DNA of 64,000 nt from assembly GCF_944393015.1 (NCBI RefSeq), contig NZ_CALXYQ010000008.1:34253-98252 (forward strand), written 5' to 3'. This DNA comes from an uncultured Brachyspira sp. Its GTDB lineage: Bacteria > Spirochaetota > Brachyspiria > Brachyspirales > Brachyspiraceae. This document shows, piece by piece, positions 1 through 9,423 of the stretch. The position numbers and the translations under genes are program-made. The stretch's first letter is position 1. Every line of letters starts with the position of its first letter. The notes under the pieces were generated by a model. The model did no database searches. It saw only the letters and a program-made list of their open reading frames with translations, and was not told where the DNA came from.

Positions 1-1529
1 GCTATATCTGATAATTTATAAAGTTTTCCATTCATAGGTGAAACAAAATTATCATCATCTAAAGTTATCGCTTCTGCAGTTGATGTATTATCTGAAACAG
101 TTTCTGTATTATCAGTTAAATCTTCTGGTTTTAATTTTTTCTTTCCTACTATGAGAGTTAATACTAATGGTATAGCTATAGCAAAAATCATAGCAACAGC
201 AAACATTAACATATGCTTTGGCTGTATTGAAAGTATTCCCGGTATTCCGCCAATACCAATAGATGTAGCCATAACCTTAGAACCAACTGATATAATTGCA
301 GCCACAGAAGAACCTATCAAACCGCATATAAATGGAAAACCATATTTTAAATTTACACCGAATAATGCAGGCTCTGTAACTCCTAAATAACATGATATAA
401 ATGCCGGTATATTTATTTGTTTAGCTTTATTATTTCTTTTCTGAAGTATAGACATAGCAACTACTGCAGAACCTTGAGCTATATTTGATAAAGCTATCAT
501 AGGCCATAGCATAGTACCGCCAAACTGACTCATAAGCTGCAAGTCAATAGCATTAGACATGTGATGAAGTCCTGTTATTACTAAAGGAGCATAGAAGAAT
601 CCAAATACACCAGCAAATAAAACTCCAAATTTTGATGTTAAGCCAGTATATACAACATAAGAAACAGCCTCACCTATTTTCCAACCTATAGGACCGACAA
701 CTGCATGTGCTATTATAACTGTTGGTATTAATGAAGCAAAAGGTATTATAACCATAGAAACATATTCAGGTACAATCTTCCTCCAAAACTTCTCTAAATA
801 AACTAAAATAAATCCTGCCATTATAGCCGGTATAACTTGTGCCTGATAACCAACCATAGGCATTTTAAATATTCCGAAATCATAAAATTTAGAATCAACA
901 GTACCAACCAAATAAGCATTAACAAGCTGAGGAGAAACCAATGTTATACCTAAAACAATACCTAATATTTGAGTAGTGCCCATTTTTCTAGTAATAGACC
1001 ATGTGATACCTACAGGAAGGAAATGGAAAATTGCTTCACCTATTAACCATAAAAAATCATTTGTTCCAGCCCAGAACTGAGATATTTGAGTTAAGCTCTT
1101 TGTACCCTCTTCAAAAAATTTTATATCCGATATTACGCTTCTAAAACCTAATATAAAACCTCCGCATATAATTGCAGGAATAAGTGGTGAAAATATTTCG
1201 GCTATGTTAGACATTAAACGCTGCAAGAATGTTTGATTGCCTTTTGCTGATTCTTTTACAGCATCTTTACTTACTCCCTCTATTCCTGAAATCTTAACAA
1301 ATTCATTATAATATTCTGAAACTTCATTACCTATTATAACTTGAAATTGTCCTGATTGAGTAAAAGTACCTTTAGTAGATTTTAAATTTTCAATAGCTTT
1401 AATATCTGCTTTTTTAGTATCTACCAAAACAAAACGCATTCTTGTAACACAATGAGTTATTGCTTTAACATTTTCTTTACCGCCAACATATTTTAATAAT
1501 AAGGTGGCGTCTTCAGTGAATTTTCCCAT
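1..1529 (-). CDS. treB: Trehalose-type PTS transporter EIIBC, probably EIIBCA (partial)
   Basis: Imports trehalose across the inner membrane and phosphorylates it to trehalose-6-phosphate. My translation of the minus strand begins MGKFTEDATLLLKYVGGK. An EIIB domain covers about residues 1-85, with the phosphorylated Cys27 in THCVTRMRF. A polytopic EIIC domain covers about residues 105-450 and includes GLHHMSNAIDLQLM. The reading frame runs off the left edge after FVSPMNGKL, which resembles the start of a crr-type EIIA domain, so the complete protein may be EIIBCA. The ATG at 1529 has an excellent ribosome site (GGAGG, 1536-1540). The trehalose assignment rests on the neighbouring TreR-like repressor and its operator; another alpha-glucoside or sucrose is possible. 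The 3' end and any trehalose-6-phosphate hydrolase lie outside the window. Confidence 0.85.
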   Translation of the reverse strand, partial: MGKFTEDATLLLKYVGGKENVKAITHCVTRMRFVLVDTKKADIKAIENLKSTKGTFTQSGQFQVIIGNEVSEYYNEFVKISGIEGVSKDAVKESAKGNQTFLQRLMSNIAEIFSPLIPAIICGGFILGFRSVISDIKFFEEGTKSLTQISQFWAGTNDFLWLIGEAIFHFLPVGITWSITRKMGTTQILGIVLGITLVSPQLVNAYLVGTVDSKFYDFGIFKMPMVGYQAQVIPAIMAGFILVYLEKFWRKIVPEYVSMVIIPFASLIPTVIIAHAVVGPIGWKIGEAVSYVVYTGLTSKFGVLFAGVFGFFYAPLVITGLHHMSNAIDLQLMSQFGGTMLWPMIALSNIAQGSAVVAMSILQKRNNKAKQINIPAFISCYLGVTEPALFGVNLKYGFPFICGLIGSSVAAIISVGSKVMATSIGIGGIPGILSIQPKHMLMFAVAMIFAIAIPLVLTLIVGKKKLKPEDLTDNTETVSDNTSTAEAITLDDDNFVSPMNGKLYKLSDI

Positions 1530-1570
1530 AATATGCCTCCATAGCTTTTATATATTTCTATTATCATTAA

Positions 1571-1610
1571 CTTGTACGTACATATTAACATATACGTACA
1601 AGTTTGTCAA
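1571..1610 (-). promoter_or_regulatory. treB promoter with overlapping palindromic operator
   Basis: On the minus strand TTGACA (1605-1610) and TAATAT (1582-1587) are separated by 17 bp. A near-perfect inverted repeat with arms TTGTACGTA and TACGTACAA spans 1571-1602, covering the spacer, the -10 box and the start region. That is the expected placement for repression. It resembles the alternating TTGTA/TACAA operators of GntR-type TreR regulators, so the treR product encoded at 2433-3143 is the likely ligand. Confidence 0.7.
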
Positions 1611-1644
1611 TTATCTTTTTATGATTTTTTATTAATTTTAATTA

Positions 1645-1673
1645 TTGATAAATACTTATAGTAAGATTATAAT
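1645..1673 (+). promoter_or_regulatory. Promoter of the NERD-domain gene
   Basis: TTGATA (1645-1650) and TATAAT (1668-1673) are separated by exactly 17 bp, about 25 bp before the ATG at 1699. It is divergent from the treB promoter and separate from its operator. Confidence 0.6.
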
Positions 1674-1698
1674 TACATTATAGCGAGGTATTATAATT

Positions 1699-2418
1699 AT
1701 GGGATTATTTAATTATTTGGCTTATAAAATTCTTGGAAATATATTCTACAGTGATTCACTTAAAGGAAAAATTGGAGAATTGGAAGTAGATAATGCTTTA
1801 AATCCATTATTTTTTGGTAAAGCAGAACATAGACAAATAAATAATTTAGTAATAATTGATGATAATGGAAAAAGCCATCAAATAGATCATATAGAAATAA
1901 GATCAAATGGTATATTTTGTATAGAAACTAAAAATTACAGCGGGCTTATATTTGGAAGTGAAAAAGATCAAAAATGGACTCAATGTTTAAGACATGGTAA
2001 AAAGAACTATTTTTATAACCCAATAAAGCAAAATAAATCTCATATATTTCATTTAAAAAGATTATTGGATAACAAATATAATGTTTATTCATTAATTGTA
2101 TTTACTCAAAATAATGCTGATAAAATAAATATAAATAATGTAATTAATTTATACGATTTAAAAAATTATTTAAATAATTTTAATGAAGGAAATAATTATA
2201 CTATTGATGAAATGAATTATATTTATGATAAACTAATATCAAATCACAATAATATTTCAAATTCACAACATATAAAAAATATAAATGATACTAAAGAAGA
2301 AATAAGCAATGGTATATGTCCGAGATGCAAAGGAAAATTAATTTTAAGAGAAGGTAAATACGGACAATTTTATGGATGCAGTAATTATCCAAATTGTAAA
2401 TTTACGATAAAAAAATAA
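1699..2418 (+). CDS. NERD-domain protein with C-terminal topoisomerase-type zinc finger
   Basis: The N-terminal half matches the nuclease-related domain (NERD) pattern. KGKIGELEVDNAL is followed by HQIDHIEIRSNGIFCIETKN, with the Asp and the Glu-x-Lys of a restriction-endonuclease-like fold. A downstream LIVFTQ segment also fits. The last 35 residues form a C4 zinc finger (CPRCKGKL...CSNYPNCKF) of the type found at the C-terminus of topoisomerase I. NERD proteins are thought to act on DNA, but their roles are poorly defined. The gene has its own promoter and a GAGG ribosome site. It lies between treB and treR on the opposite strand and converges on treR with 14 bp between stops. No link to trehalose metabolism is visible. 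Confidence 0.8.
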   Translation: MGLFNYLAYKILGNIFYSDSLKGKIGELEVDNALNPLFFGKAEHRQINNLVIIDDNGKSHQIDHIEIRSNGIFCIETKNYSGLIFGSEKDQKWTQCLRHGKKNYFYNPIKQNKSHIFHLKRLLDNKYNVYSLIVFTQNNADKININNVINLYDLKNYLNNFNEGNNYTIDEMNYIYDKLISNHNNISNSQHIKNINDTKEEISNGICPRCKGKLILREGKYGQFYGCSNYPNCKFTIKK

Positions 2419-2432
2419 TAGCAGTAAATTAA

Positions 2433-3143
2433 TTATCTTCTTGCAAAATCTCTGAATTTAAATTTATCCGGTCTATGTCTTGCTGAAGTTATTTGAAAAA
2501 CTCTGGTATCTGATAAAAAAGTCCTAGATTCTACATTTATTATCATATCATAATCTTTTAAATCTAAAAGTTTCTTATCATTATTATTTATTTTTTCACA
2601 TGATATTTCTCTTTCAGCATATGATATTTTTAACTGAAGATTTTTTTCTATATGCTCGTATAAAGAGTCTTTTAAAATATTTTCATCTATAAACGGTATA
2701 ATAGATGCATTGATAAAGTCTATATCAAGTATAATATTTTCTCCGTCTATATTTCTTATTCTCTCTATGGCCCATACTTTATCATCATCATTTAATTTCA
2801 ATGCTTTTTTTACTAATGCATCAGGTTTTATGCATTCACATCTATGCACTATAGTTTCTACTTTTTTACCATACATTTTTGAAGCAACTTCTTTAAAACT
2901 GAATATTCCTCCAAATTCAAAATTATATATATTGGAATTAATAACTATAGAACCTTTGCCTTTATGTTTTTGAATGCATCCATTATTAGATAATAGCTGC
3001 AATGACTTTCTTATAGTATCCCTTGAGGCATCATATTCTTTCATCAAATCATATTCGCTTGGAAGTATATCTCCCTTCTTATAGTATCCAAATCTTATTT
3101 TATCCAGCAAACTATTATAAATTTCTTCGTATTTCGATGCCAT
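2433..3143 (-). CDS. treR: GntR-family trehalose operon repressor
   Basis: The product has a winged-helix GntR domain at about residues 1-70, including LPSEYDLMKEYDASRDTIRK. A UTRA effector-binding domain covers about 90-230. The C-terminus RPDKFKFRDFARR closely resembles the end of Bacillus-type TreR proteins (RPDKFRFVDFARR). The 236-residue length is normal. TreR-type proteins bind trehalose-6-phosphate and repress the trehalose PTS operon. The palindrome at 1571-1602 overlapping the treB promoter is the obvious target. The gene is separated from treB by the oppositely oriented NERD gene, so the two are not co-transcribed. Confidence 0.85.
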   Translation of the reverse strand: MASKYEEIYNSLLDKIRFGYYKKGDILPSEYDLMKEYDASRDTIRKSLQLLSNNGCIQKHKGKGSIVINSNIYNFEFGGIFSFKEVASKMYGKKVETIVHRCECIKPDALVKKALKLNDDDKVWAIERIRNIDGENIILDIDFINASIIPFIDENILKDSLYEHIEKNLQLKISYAEREISCEKINNNDKKLLDLKDYDMIINVESRTFLSDTRVFQITSARHRPDKFKFRDFARR

Positions 3144-3270
3144 ATTAACCTCTTAATTGATTTAAAGATTATAATATAAAAAATTATGTTTGTAAATATA
3201 TCTTTTTCATAGTCTTAATTTACAAAAAAATAAAAATGTAGTTTATCATACAATAGTAATTTTTTTGTAC

Positions 3271-3298
3271 TTGATAAAAAAGTCAAAAATAATAGAAT
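3271..3298 (+). promoter_or_regulatory. Promoter of the efflux operon
   Basis: TTGATA (3271-3276) and TAGAAT (3293-3298) are 16 bp apart, about 30 bp before the GTG start of the TolC-like gene. No operator palindrome is evident. Confidence 0.45.
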
Positions 3299-3328
3299 AG
3301 ATACAATATTTATTTTAGGTGAATAAAA

Positions 3329-4840
3329 GTGTTGAGGAAATTGATATATATTATTTTTTTACATTCAGTTTTTTTTAATTTTTTTATTTTTGCACAAACT
3401 AACAATACAAATACTATAATACTTCCTTATACTCAGTATATGGAAAGAATAAAATTATTAATACCAGAAATGAAATTGACAGCTTCTCAAGAAAGTAATG
3501 CGGCAAACAATTTAACAAAGGCAAAAAGCTCCGGAGATGTTAAATTTGATTTGCAGGCTGGTGCTATAGGAAAGCAAAGCCATTTTGATGAATATAGTTT
3601 TTTACCAACATCAGATTTTAATTATAATGGTTTTAGAATAGGTGCAGGTTTCAGCGGACTTATACCCTACTCTGGAACTAGATGGTCTGTAGAAATTAAG
3701 CATGACAGTTTTTTCGGCGATTTTAATACTGGAGATATTTCATTACCGGTTGATACGCCTCTAGGTACAATAAATGGAAAACTTCCAAATTTAAGTACTA
3801 ATAATTTTAAATATTATTATCCAAGTATTAAAATACAAATTGCACAGCCTATACTAAGAGATTTTTTTGGTAAATTAGACAGATACCCTATAAAGGATGC
3901 AGAATATCAGCTTACTATAGCAAAATTAAAAAGAATAATAGATGATAACAGCGTATTAACATCCTATCAGAAAATTTATTATCAATGGATAATGGCTAGA
4001 AAATTAATAGCTTTATATAATGAAATGATAAGAGAAGCAAGAAGTTTTGAAAATCAAGTATACAGAAGATATACAAGCGGTGTTATAGATAATGATTCAT
4101 ATCAAAATGCAAAAAGACAAACATTAAAATATATAGAAGCAAGAGATAAATCAGAATTAATGCTGAAAAAAGTTATGAGAAATATTCAATTCTTTATACC
4201 TGAAGAAAATATACAGCCTAATGAAGATGATTGGAATCAAACATTAGAAACTTCTATAAATTCCAAAATAGATATAGTACCATTTTTAGAAAGTGCTCAA
4301 GGACAAATGGCCTATCAATTAAAATTAAGAAGTGAATATGCTATTTCAGTAATGAAGAATAATGCATTGCCTGATTTATCTATAGTAGGAAGTGTATCAT
4401 TATCAAGTTTAGACGACAGCGGATATTTTAAGTCTTTTTCTACTATGACAAATGTTGATTATTTTGTAGGTCTTATGTTCTCCTACCCTATAGGCGGAAG
4501 AGATGCTAAAGCAAAAATGGAAGATGCTTATGCAGCTTTGAATGCTGTTACTGCTGATTTTGATAGAGTTAATAGAGATTTCGATGTGCAGATAGGTACT
4601 TATTATGATGAGTTTGAAACATACAAAAAAATGCTAGAAAATAAAAAATTAGAAGTTAATACAATAGTATCAAGAATAAATACACAAAATGCCAAATTCA
4701 GACAAGGACGACTCCCTATAGATGAAATAATAAATGCAAGGCTTGATTTAGCACAGGCAAGAGCAGAACTTCTTAATTTGCAGTATTTAATAATAACTAC
4801 TGTTATGGATTATAATTCTCTAGTACTGCTTAATAATTAA
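3329..4840 (+). CDS. TolC-family outer-membrane efflux channel
   Basis: This is a 503-residue protein with an N-terminal signal peptide ending near residue 22 (FIFAQ). The rest is a long, mostly helical region with two outer-membrane-efflux repeats; the second contains RQGRLPIDEIINARLDLAQARAELLNLQY, typical of the TolC fold. It would form the outer-membrane exit duct of a tripartite pump. The start is GTG at 3329, preceded by AGGTGA; the next codon, TTG, could also serve. The RND pump gene follows 20 bp after the stop, so the two are probably co-transcribed. No periplasmic adaptor gene is present beside them. Confidence 0.85.
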   Translation: MLRKLIYIIFLHSVFFNFFIFAQTNNTNTIILPYTQYMERIKLLIPEMKLTASQESNAANNLTKAKSSGDVKFDLQAGAIGKQSHFDEYSFLPTSDFNYNGFRIGAGFSGLIPYSGTRWSVEIKHDSFFGDFNTGDISLPVDTPLGTINGKLPNLSTNNFKYYYPSIKIQIAQPILRDFFGKLDRYPIKDAEYQLTIAKLKRIIDDNSVLTSYQKIYYQWIMARKLIALYNEMIREARSFENQVYRRYTSGVIDNDSYQNAKRQTLKYIEARDKSELMLKKVMRNIQFFIPEENIQPNEDDWNQTLETSINSKIDIVPFLESAQGQMAYQLKLRSEYAISVMKNNALPDLSIVGSVSLSSLDDSGYFKSFSTMTNVDYFVGLMFSYPIGGRDAKAKMEDAYAALNAVTADFDRVNRDFDVQIGTYYDEFETYKKMLENKKLEVNTIVSRINTQNAKFRQGRLPIDEIINARLDLAQARAELLNLQYLIITTVMDYNSLVLLNN

Positions 4841-4861
4841 TATTTTTTATTGGAATTGAAT

Positions 4862-7800
4862 ATGGATAAAATAATAGAACTATTTGCAAAAAACAGATTA
4901 TTAGTTAATGTTATTATTTTGGTTACTTTAGCTGTCGGAATATACTCTTATCTTAATATAAAGAAAGAAGCTTTTCCATCAACTAACTTCGATGTTATGA
5001 TAGTTCAGGTTATATATCCGGGTGCTTCTCCGGAAGACGTTGAGCAATATGCAATGATTCCATTAGAAGATGAACTGCAAACTATAGCAGGTATTGATGA
5101 GTTTTATTCTATAATAATAGAAAACGCCGGAATACTTACTATAAGAATAGATATGAATCTTAAAGACTCAAGACCTGTAAAAGATGAAATATTTAGACGT
5201 CTTCAAAATGCTCCTAATGTATCGAAAGATGTTTCAGAAATAAAGATTTTTGAAGCTAATGCAAACAGACTTCCTATATACAATTTAGGTATAAGATTCA
5301 AAAAAGGAATGGAAGGAAGTGAAAAAGAACTTTATGATATATCCAAAAAATTTGAAAAAGAATTAAAATATGTAGATGGAGTTGCAAATATTGAAGTATA
5401 TGGAAGAACAGATCCTGAAATTCAAATACTAGCAGATCCTAATAAATTAAATGAGTACTATACTTCATTAACAGAAATAGTACAGGCATTGTCTTTAAGA
5501 AATATACGGTCTACAAGCGGAAGTATGAAGCCTGATGAAAATGCTGATTTAGAAGAAAAAAATAAACTTCTTGTAACTACAGGACAATTTCAAGATCCAT
5601 TGTCTATTACAAATGTTATTATACGTTCTATATTCAATGGTCAGCCAATAAGAATCGGAGATGTGGCAAGAGTTGAAGAATTATTTGTTGATAAAAGCGT
5701 ATATATGAGAGTTAATAGTCAGCATGGATATTCAATAAACATTATAAAAAAAGAAGATGCTGATATATTAAAAACTATAGACAATGTTAATAAATATTTT
5801 GATAATAACAAAGCATCTATACCTAATAATATAGAAATAGTACCTATGGCTGATAACTCAAGAACAATTAATGATTTGCTTAATGCCGTTTCTTCAAATA
5901 TTATAACAGGATTCATAATCATATTTGTAATACTTATAATATTTTTAGATTTCAAAAGTGCAATATTTACTTCGCTTGGAATGCTTATAGTTATTTCCGT
6001 TTCTCTTATTTATATGACATACTCTGGAATAACTTTCAATATAATTTCTTTAGGCGGTATTATAACGGTTTTAGGTATGATAGTTGATAACTCAATAGTA
6101 GTTTCAGAAAACATTTTTAATTATCATCAAAGGGGAATAAAAGGACTTGATGCCACAAAAAGTGCTGTAGGCGAAGTGTTTATGCCTATGCTTGTTTCTA
6201 CTCTCACAACCGTTGCATCTTTTGCACCTATAATATTTGTTACTGGAACTATGGGAAGATTAATCAATCAATATCCTAGAGTTGTAATAGTAGCTTTGAT
6301 TGTAAGTATATTTCAGGCAGTACTTCTTTTGCCTAATAACTTAATTACTAAAGAAGAACTTACAGGAGAGCATAAAAGAAAAAGATTTAATTTCAAAAAT
6401 CCTCTTGATTTCGACAAAGATAAATTATTCGATAAATTAAAAATACCTTTTATTAAATTTTTAAGATTTACATTAAAATTTAGATATATTGTATTAATAT
6501 TTTTTGTAGTTACGTTACTCATCACTTTAGCAATAGCAAAAGTAATATTTGCAAAATTTACTTTAGTTTATGATACTAGTGCTGATGTTATAGTTGTTAA
6601 TATGGATACAGGAGTTGGAAGTTCTTTATATAAAACAGAAAAATATCTTCAGCAGGTAGAAAATATTATTTATGAAACTGTAAACACTAATGATATAATA
6701 GCAGTATACAGCCTATTAGGAAAGCAATTAGATAAAAACACTGTGGAAGTGTCCGAAGAAATGGATAATCTTGCCGGTATTATGATATATTTAGTTCCTG
6801 CCAATAACAGGAAAAAAATAGCTTATGATATAGCAGATGATTTAAATCTAGCTATAGAAAAAAGCGGCATAAAAAAAGAATTGGCATTAATCACAGTAAA
6901 TACTAAACTTCCAATAAACCCTGGTAAAGCAGTTGATATAAAAATAATAGGCAATGATACTGCTATAGTTAAAGAAGTAAAAGATAAAATGAAAGAGCAT
7001 CTTTTAAGTTTAAATGGAATAATAAACTACGATGATGATGATAAAATCGGACAGGAAGAATTAAGAATAATATTTGATTATGACAGAATGGGAGAACTAG
7101 GTGTTAATGTTGCTTATGCTGCAAGAGAATTGAGAGCGGCTTATGCTGGAATAGTCGCTACTTCAATTCAGCAGTTTGAAAATAAATTAGACTTCAGAGT
7201 AAGATTAGATAAAAAATATACTTATGATACAAATGTACTTAATAATCTTTACATACCAAATACATATAACAGACTTATACAATTAAAAGATATAGCACAT
7301 ATATATATTACAAACAATCAATCAAGCATAAGACATTATAACGGTAAAAAATCTATAACGATGACAGCGGATATTGAACAGGGAAAAAATACTGCCATAC
7401 AAGTAACTTATGCAATGCAGGATTATTTTAATTCTATATCAAAAGAATACCCTAATATAAGTGTAGAGTTTGCAGGAGAGGTAAAAGAAACTAGAGGCTC
7501 TATAATAGGTATTGCTTGGGGATATGTTGTTGCTATAATTGCAATATATGTAATACTTCTTCTTCAATTTAATAAATTTGTTCAGCCTTTCATGATTTTG
7601 GGTATAATACCATTTGGAATAATAGGAGTTATACTTGGATTTGCAGCACATAGAATGCCTATGTCATTTGTTGGTGCTGTTGGTATAGTTGGGCTTGCAG
7701 GTGTAGTTGTAAATAATGGTATTATAATGGTGGACTTGATAAACAGAATACTTGAACAAGGAAACATACATGCAAAAGAAGATGTACTTAATGCGGTAGT

Positions 7801-8032
7801 AGAAGGTGCAGGCGACAGATTCAGAGCAATATTTCTAACAACAGTTACTACAATATTCGGACTTCTTCCAACTGTTTATGGTATAGGCGGAAGTGCTGAT
7901 TTGATAGTACCTATGGTTATGGCTATGGCTTATGGGCTTTTATTCGCTGCCCTTTTGACATTGATACTGTTGCCTTCTCTATTCATGATATCAGCGGATT
8001 TGAAACTTATTAAAATAAATTATAAAAACTGA
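4862..8032 (+). CDS. RND-family efflux pump, inner-membrane subunit
   Basis: The product is a proton-driven exporter of the AcrB/CzcA/SwrC superfamily, 1056 residues from the ATG at 4862. That ATG is preceded by GGA at a good distance; an in-frame TTG 12 bp upstream is less likely. The duplicated RND architecture is clear: an N-terminal helix, a large periplasmic porter loop (PGASPEDVEQ), helices around residues 345-480, a second helix near 550, a second porter loop and a final helix bundle. The proton-relay segment reads GMIVDNSIVVSEN. Asp409 is present and the usual second Asp is Asn, as in many non-AcrB RND proteins. GIVGLAGVVVNNGIIMVDLI is the matching C-terminal helix. Substrate unknown. 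Confidence 0.9.
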   Translation: MDKIIELFAKNRLLVNVIILVTLAVGIYSYLNIKKEAFPSTNFDVMIVQVIYPGASPEDVEQYAMIPLEDELQTIAGIDEFYSIIIENAGILTIRIDMNLKDSRPVKDEIFRRLQNAPNVSKDVSEIKIFEANANRLPIYNLGIRFKKGMEGSEKELYDISKKFEKELKYVDGVANIEVYGRTDPEIQILADPNKLNEYYTSLTEIVQALSLRNIRSTSGSMKPDENADLEEKNKLLVTTGQFQDPLSITNVIIRSIFNGQPIRIGDVARVEELFVDKSVYMRVNSQHGYSINIIKKEDADILKTIDNVNKYFDNNKASIPNNIEIVPMADNSRTINDLLNAVSSNIITGFIIIFVILIIFLDFKSAIFTSLGMLIVISVSLIYMTYSGITFNIISLGGIITVLGMIVDNSIVVSENIFNYHQRGIKGLDATKSAVGEVFMPMLVSTLTTVASFAPIIFVTGTMGRLINQYPRVVIVALIVSIFQAVLLLPNNLITKEELTGEHKRKRFNFKNPLDFDKDKLFDKLKIPFIKFLRFTLKFRYIVLIFFVVTLLITLAIAKVIFAKFTLVYDTSADVIVVNMDTGVGSSLYKTEKYLQQVENIIYETVNTNDIIAVYSLLGKQLDKNTVEVSEEMDNLAGIMIYLVPANNRKKIAYDIADDLNLAIEKSGIKKELALITVNTKLPINPGKAVDIKIIGNDTAIVKEVKDKMKEHLLSLNGIINYDDDDKIGQEELRIIFDYDRMGELGVNVAYAARELRAAYAGIVATSIQQFENKLDFRVRLDKKYTYDTNVLNNLYIPNTYNRLIQLKDIAHIYITNNQSSIRHYNGKKSITMTADIEQGKNTAIQVTYAMQDYFNSISKEYPNISVEFAGEVKETRGSIIGIAWGYVVAIIAIYVILLLQFNKFVQPFMILGIIPFGIIGVILGFAAHRMPMSFVGAVGIVGLAGVVVNNGIIMVDLINRILEQGNIHAKEDVLNAVVEGAGDRFRAIFLTTVTTIFGLLPTVYGIGGSADLIVPMVMAMAYGLLFAALLTLILLPSLFMISADLKLIKINYKN

Positions 8033-8053
8033 TTGAATATTTATAGTTTTATA

Positions 8054-8368
8054 GTATATACCTAAACAATTATATTTTGTCAAAATAATTTTTTCTAATT
8101 TAAAATATTTGCATGGCTTTGCCCTTACGAAGTACACAGAGTGCAGCCACCCACTTCTTTTGTTGACACAAAGAAGCTTATATCCTCGACAAGCTCGGAT
8201 ACGCTTCACGAAAGGCTATATTGAGCTTAAATTTAATAAATTATTTTACATGTAATACAATTTTAGTATGATTTAACACTAATTTTATACTTGCACTTTT
8301 TGCAACTTTTTGCGGCGGGAAAAAGTTGAATAAAAAAATTGATAAAATATAGTTGTTTAGGCATATAC
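8054..8368. mobile_element. Small MITE-like inverted-repeat element, short form (315 bp)
   Basis: This fills the 400-bp gap after the RND gene. Its ends are 30-bp inverted repeats (8054-8083 and 8339-8368) that differ at about three positions and contain CCTAAACAA and TTGTTTAGG. Internal sections include CACTTCTTTTGTTGACACAAAGAAG, a TATCCTCGACAAGCTCGGATA segment, and an arm with TTGCACTTTTTGCAAC. These blocks recur at 10694-11000, 30892-31199, 53700-53960 and 61321-61599. No credible coding frame is present. A transposase in trans would be needed for mobility. Confidence 0.55.
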
Positions 8369-8429
8369 AATTAAAAAATGAGTTCGCTCACATTAATACA
8401 AAATGTAATTAAAAAATTATTAATATTAT

Positions 8430-9289
8430 TTAATACTCTAGTAAATTGCTATTAAGTATTGCACCGAGTTCATATCTGTTATTATCGCTGTTGTAATTAT
8501 ATATATAAAATGTTAAATAATCATATTTATAATCAGCCATTTTTTGTCCTACATATAAAAGTCCATTAGCAGGTATTGAACTTAATATATGAACTTCTTC
8601 TAAATTTCTATATTTTACTATATCATCAAAAATCTCATCTATCTTTTTAGTAAATAAATAATAACATCTTTTATTTACCAAACTTTTATGAGAATACTCT
8701 TCTAATATAACTTGATGTGTTATTGTGATGATATTGCTGTATGAATAATCGAATCCTTTATTAAGAATAAGATTTTTATCATCTTTATAAACTTGTTCTA
8801 TATCATTAATATTTGATTGTCCTGATAATATTATCCCTATTGGGTGATTAATATTATCTATTCTCATAACATTTGATTTGCTTTCTACAAAACTCTTTAA
8901 TTCAGGCTCATCTATCTCTATATCTTTAATGAATCTTTTGGCTTTGGGAGAAAAACAAAATTATATCCGTATTTCTCTAATATATAAGCAATAGAAACAA
9001 GTATGCTGTTAGGAGCTATTGCATAAAGCACTATTGGATAATCTTTAGTTATATTTTTTTCTTTAAACTTTGATAATATAATATTTTTTAATTTCTTTAT
9101 AACATTATCTATTTTATTTTCTTTTTCATTTTTGTATTCTTTATATTCTTTATCTAAATCTATTTCCAAATCAATAGGAGGCATTTCTCCAAAGTTCTGA
9201 GCATTTCCTCTTATAGAATGAAATATTTTTACTCTTTTAATATTATCATCTTCAGTCATATAATCAAAAATTTTATTATTATCTTTCAT
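8430..9289 (-). pseudogene. SAVED-like domain protein, frameshifted
   Basis: Two minus-strand frames, 8918-9289 (123 aa) and 8430-8867 (145 aa), read as one protein if a single-base shift is assumed between about 8918 and 8962. Beyond the shift the second frame continues upstream of its ATG (KRFIKDIEIDEPELKSFVES). The N-terminal part contains YPIVLYAIAPNSILVSIAYI and the C-terminal part EVHILSSIPANGLLYVGQKM followed by FYIYNY. These resemble the two halves of the SAVED domain, the cyclic-oligonucleotide sensor of CBASS effectors such as Cap4. I see no effector domain and no cyclase gene nearby. The family call is by motif resemblance only. It may be an inactivated defence remnant, or the shift may be a sequencing error. 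Confidence 0.5.
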
Positions 9290-9423
9290 GCTTTACTCTC
9301 TATACATGTTTTATAAATTAATCAAAATAAACTATTTACAAATAATATAAAAAAATATATATTATAGAAACATTTTCGTAATAATTTTAACATAAAATAG
9401 AATAAATTGATATTGGAGATAAA

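Noticed and set aside
7991..8209. A 72-codon minus-strand frame running from the RND gene end into the short element
   Set aside because: It is made of element sequence and the end of another gene; no ribosome site and no family resemblance. The same element elsewhere does not keep the frame open.
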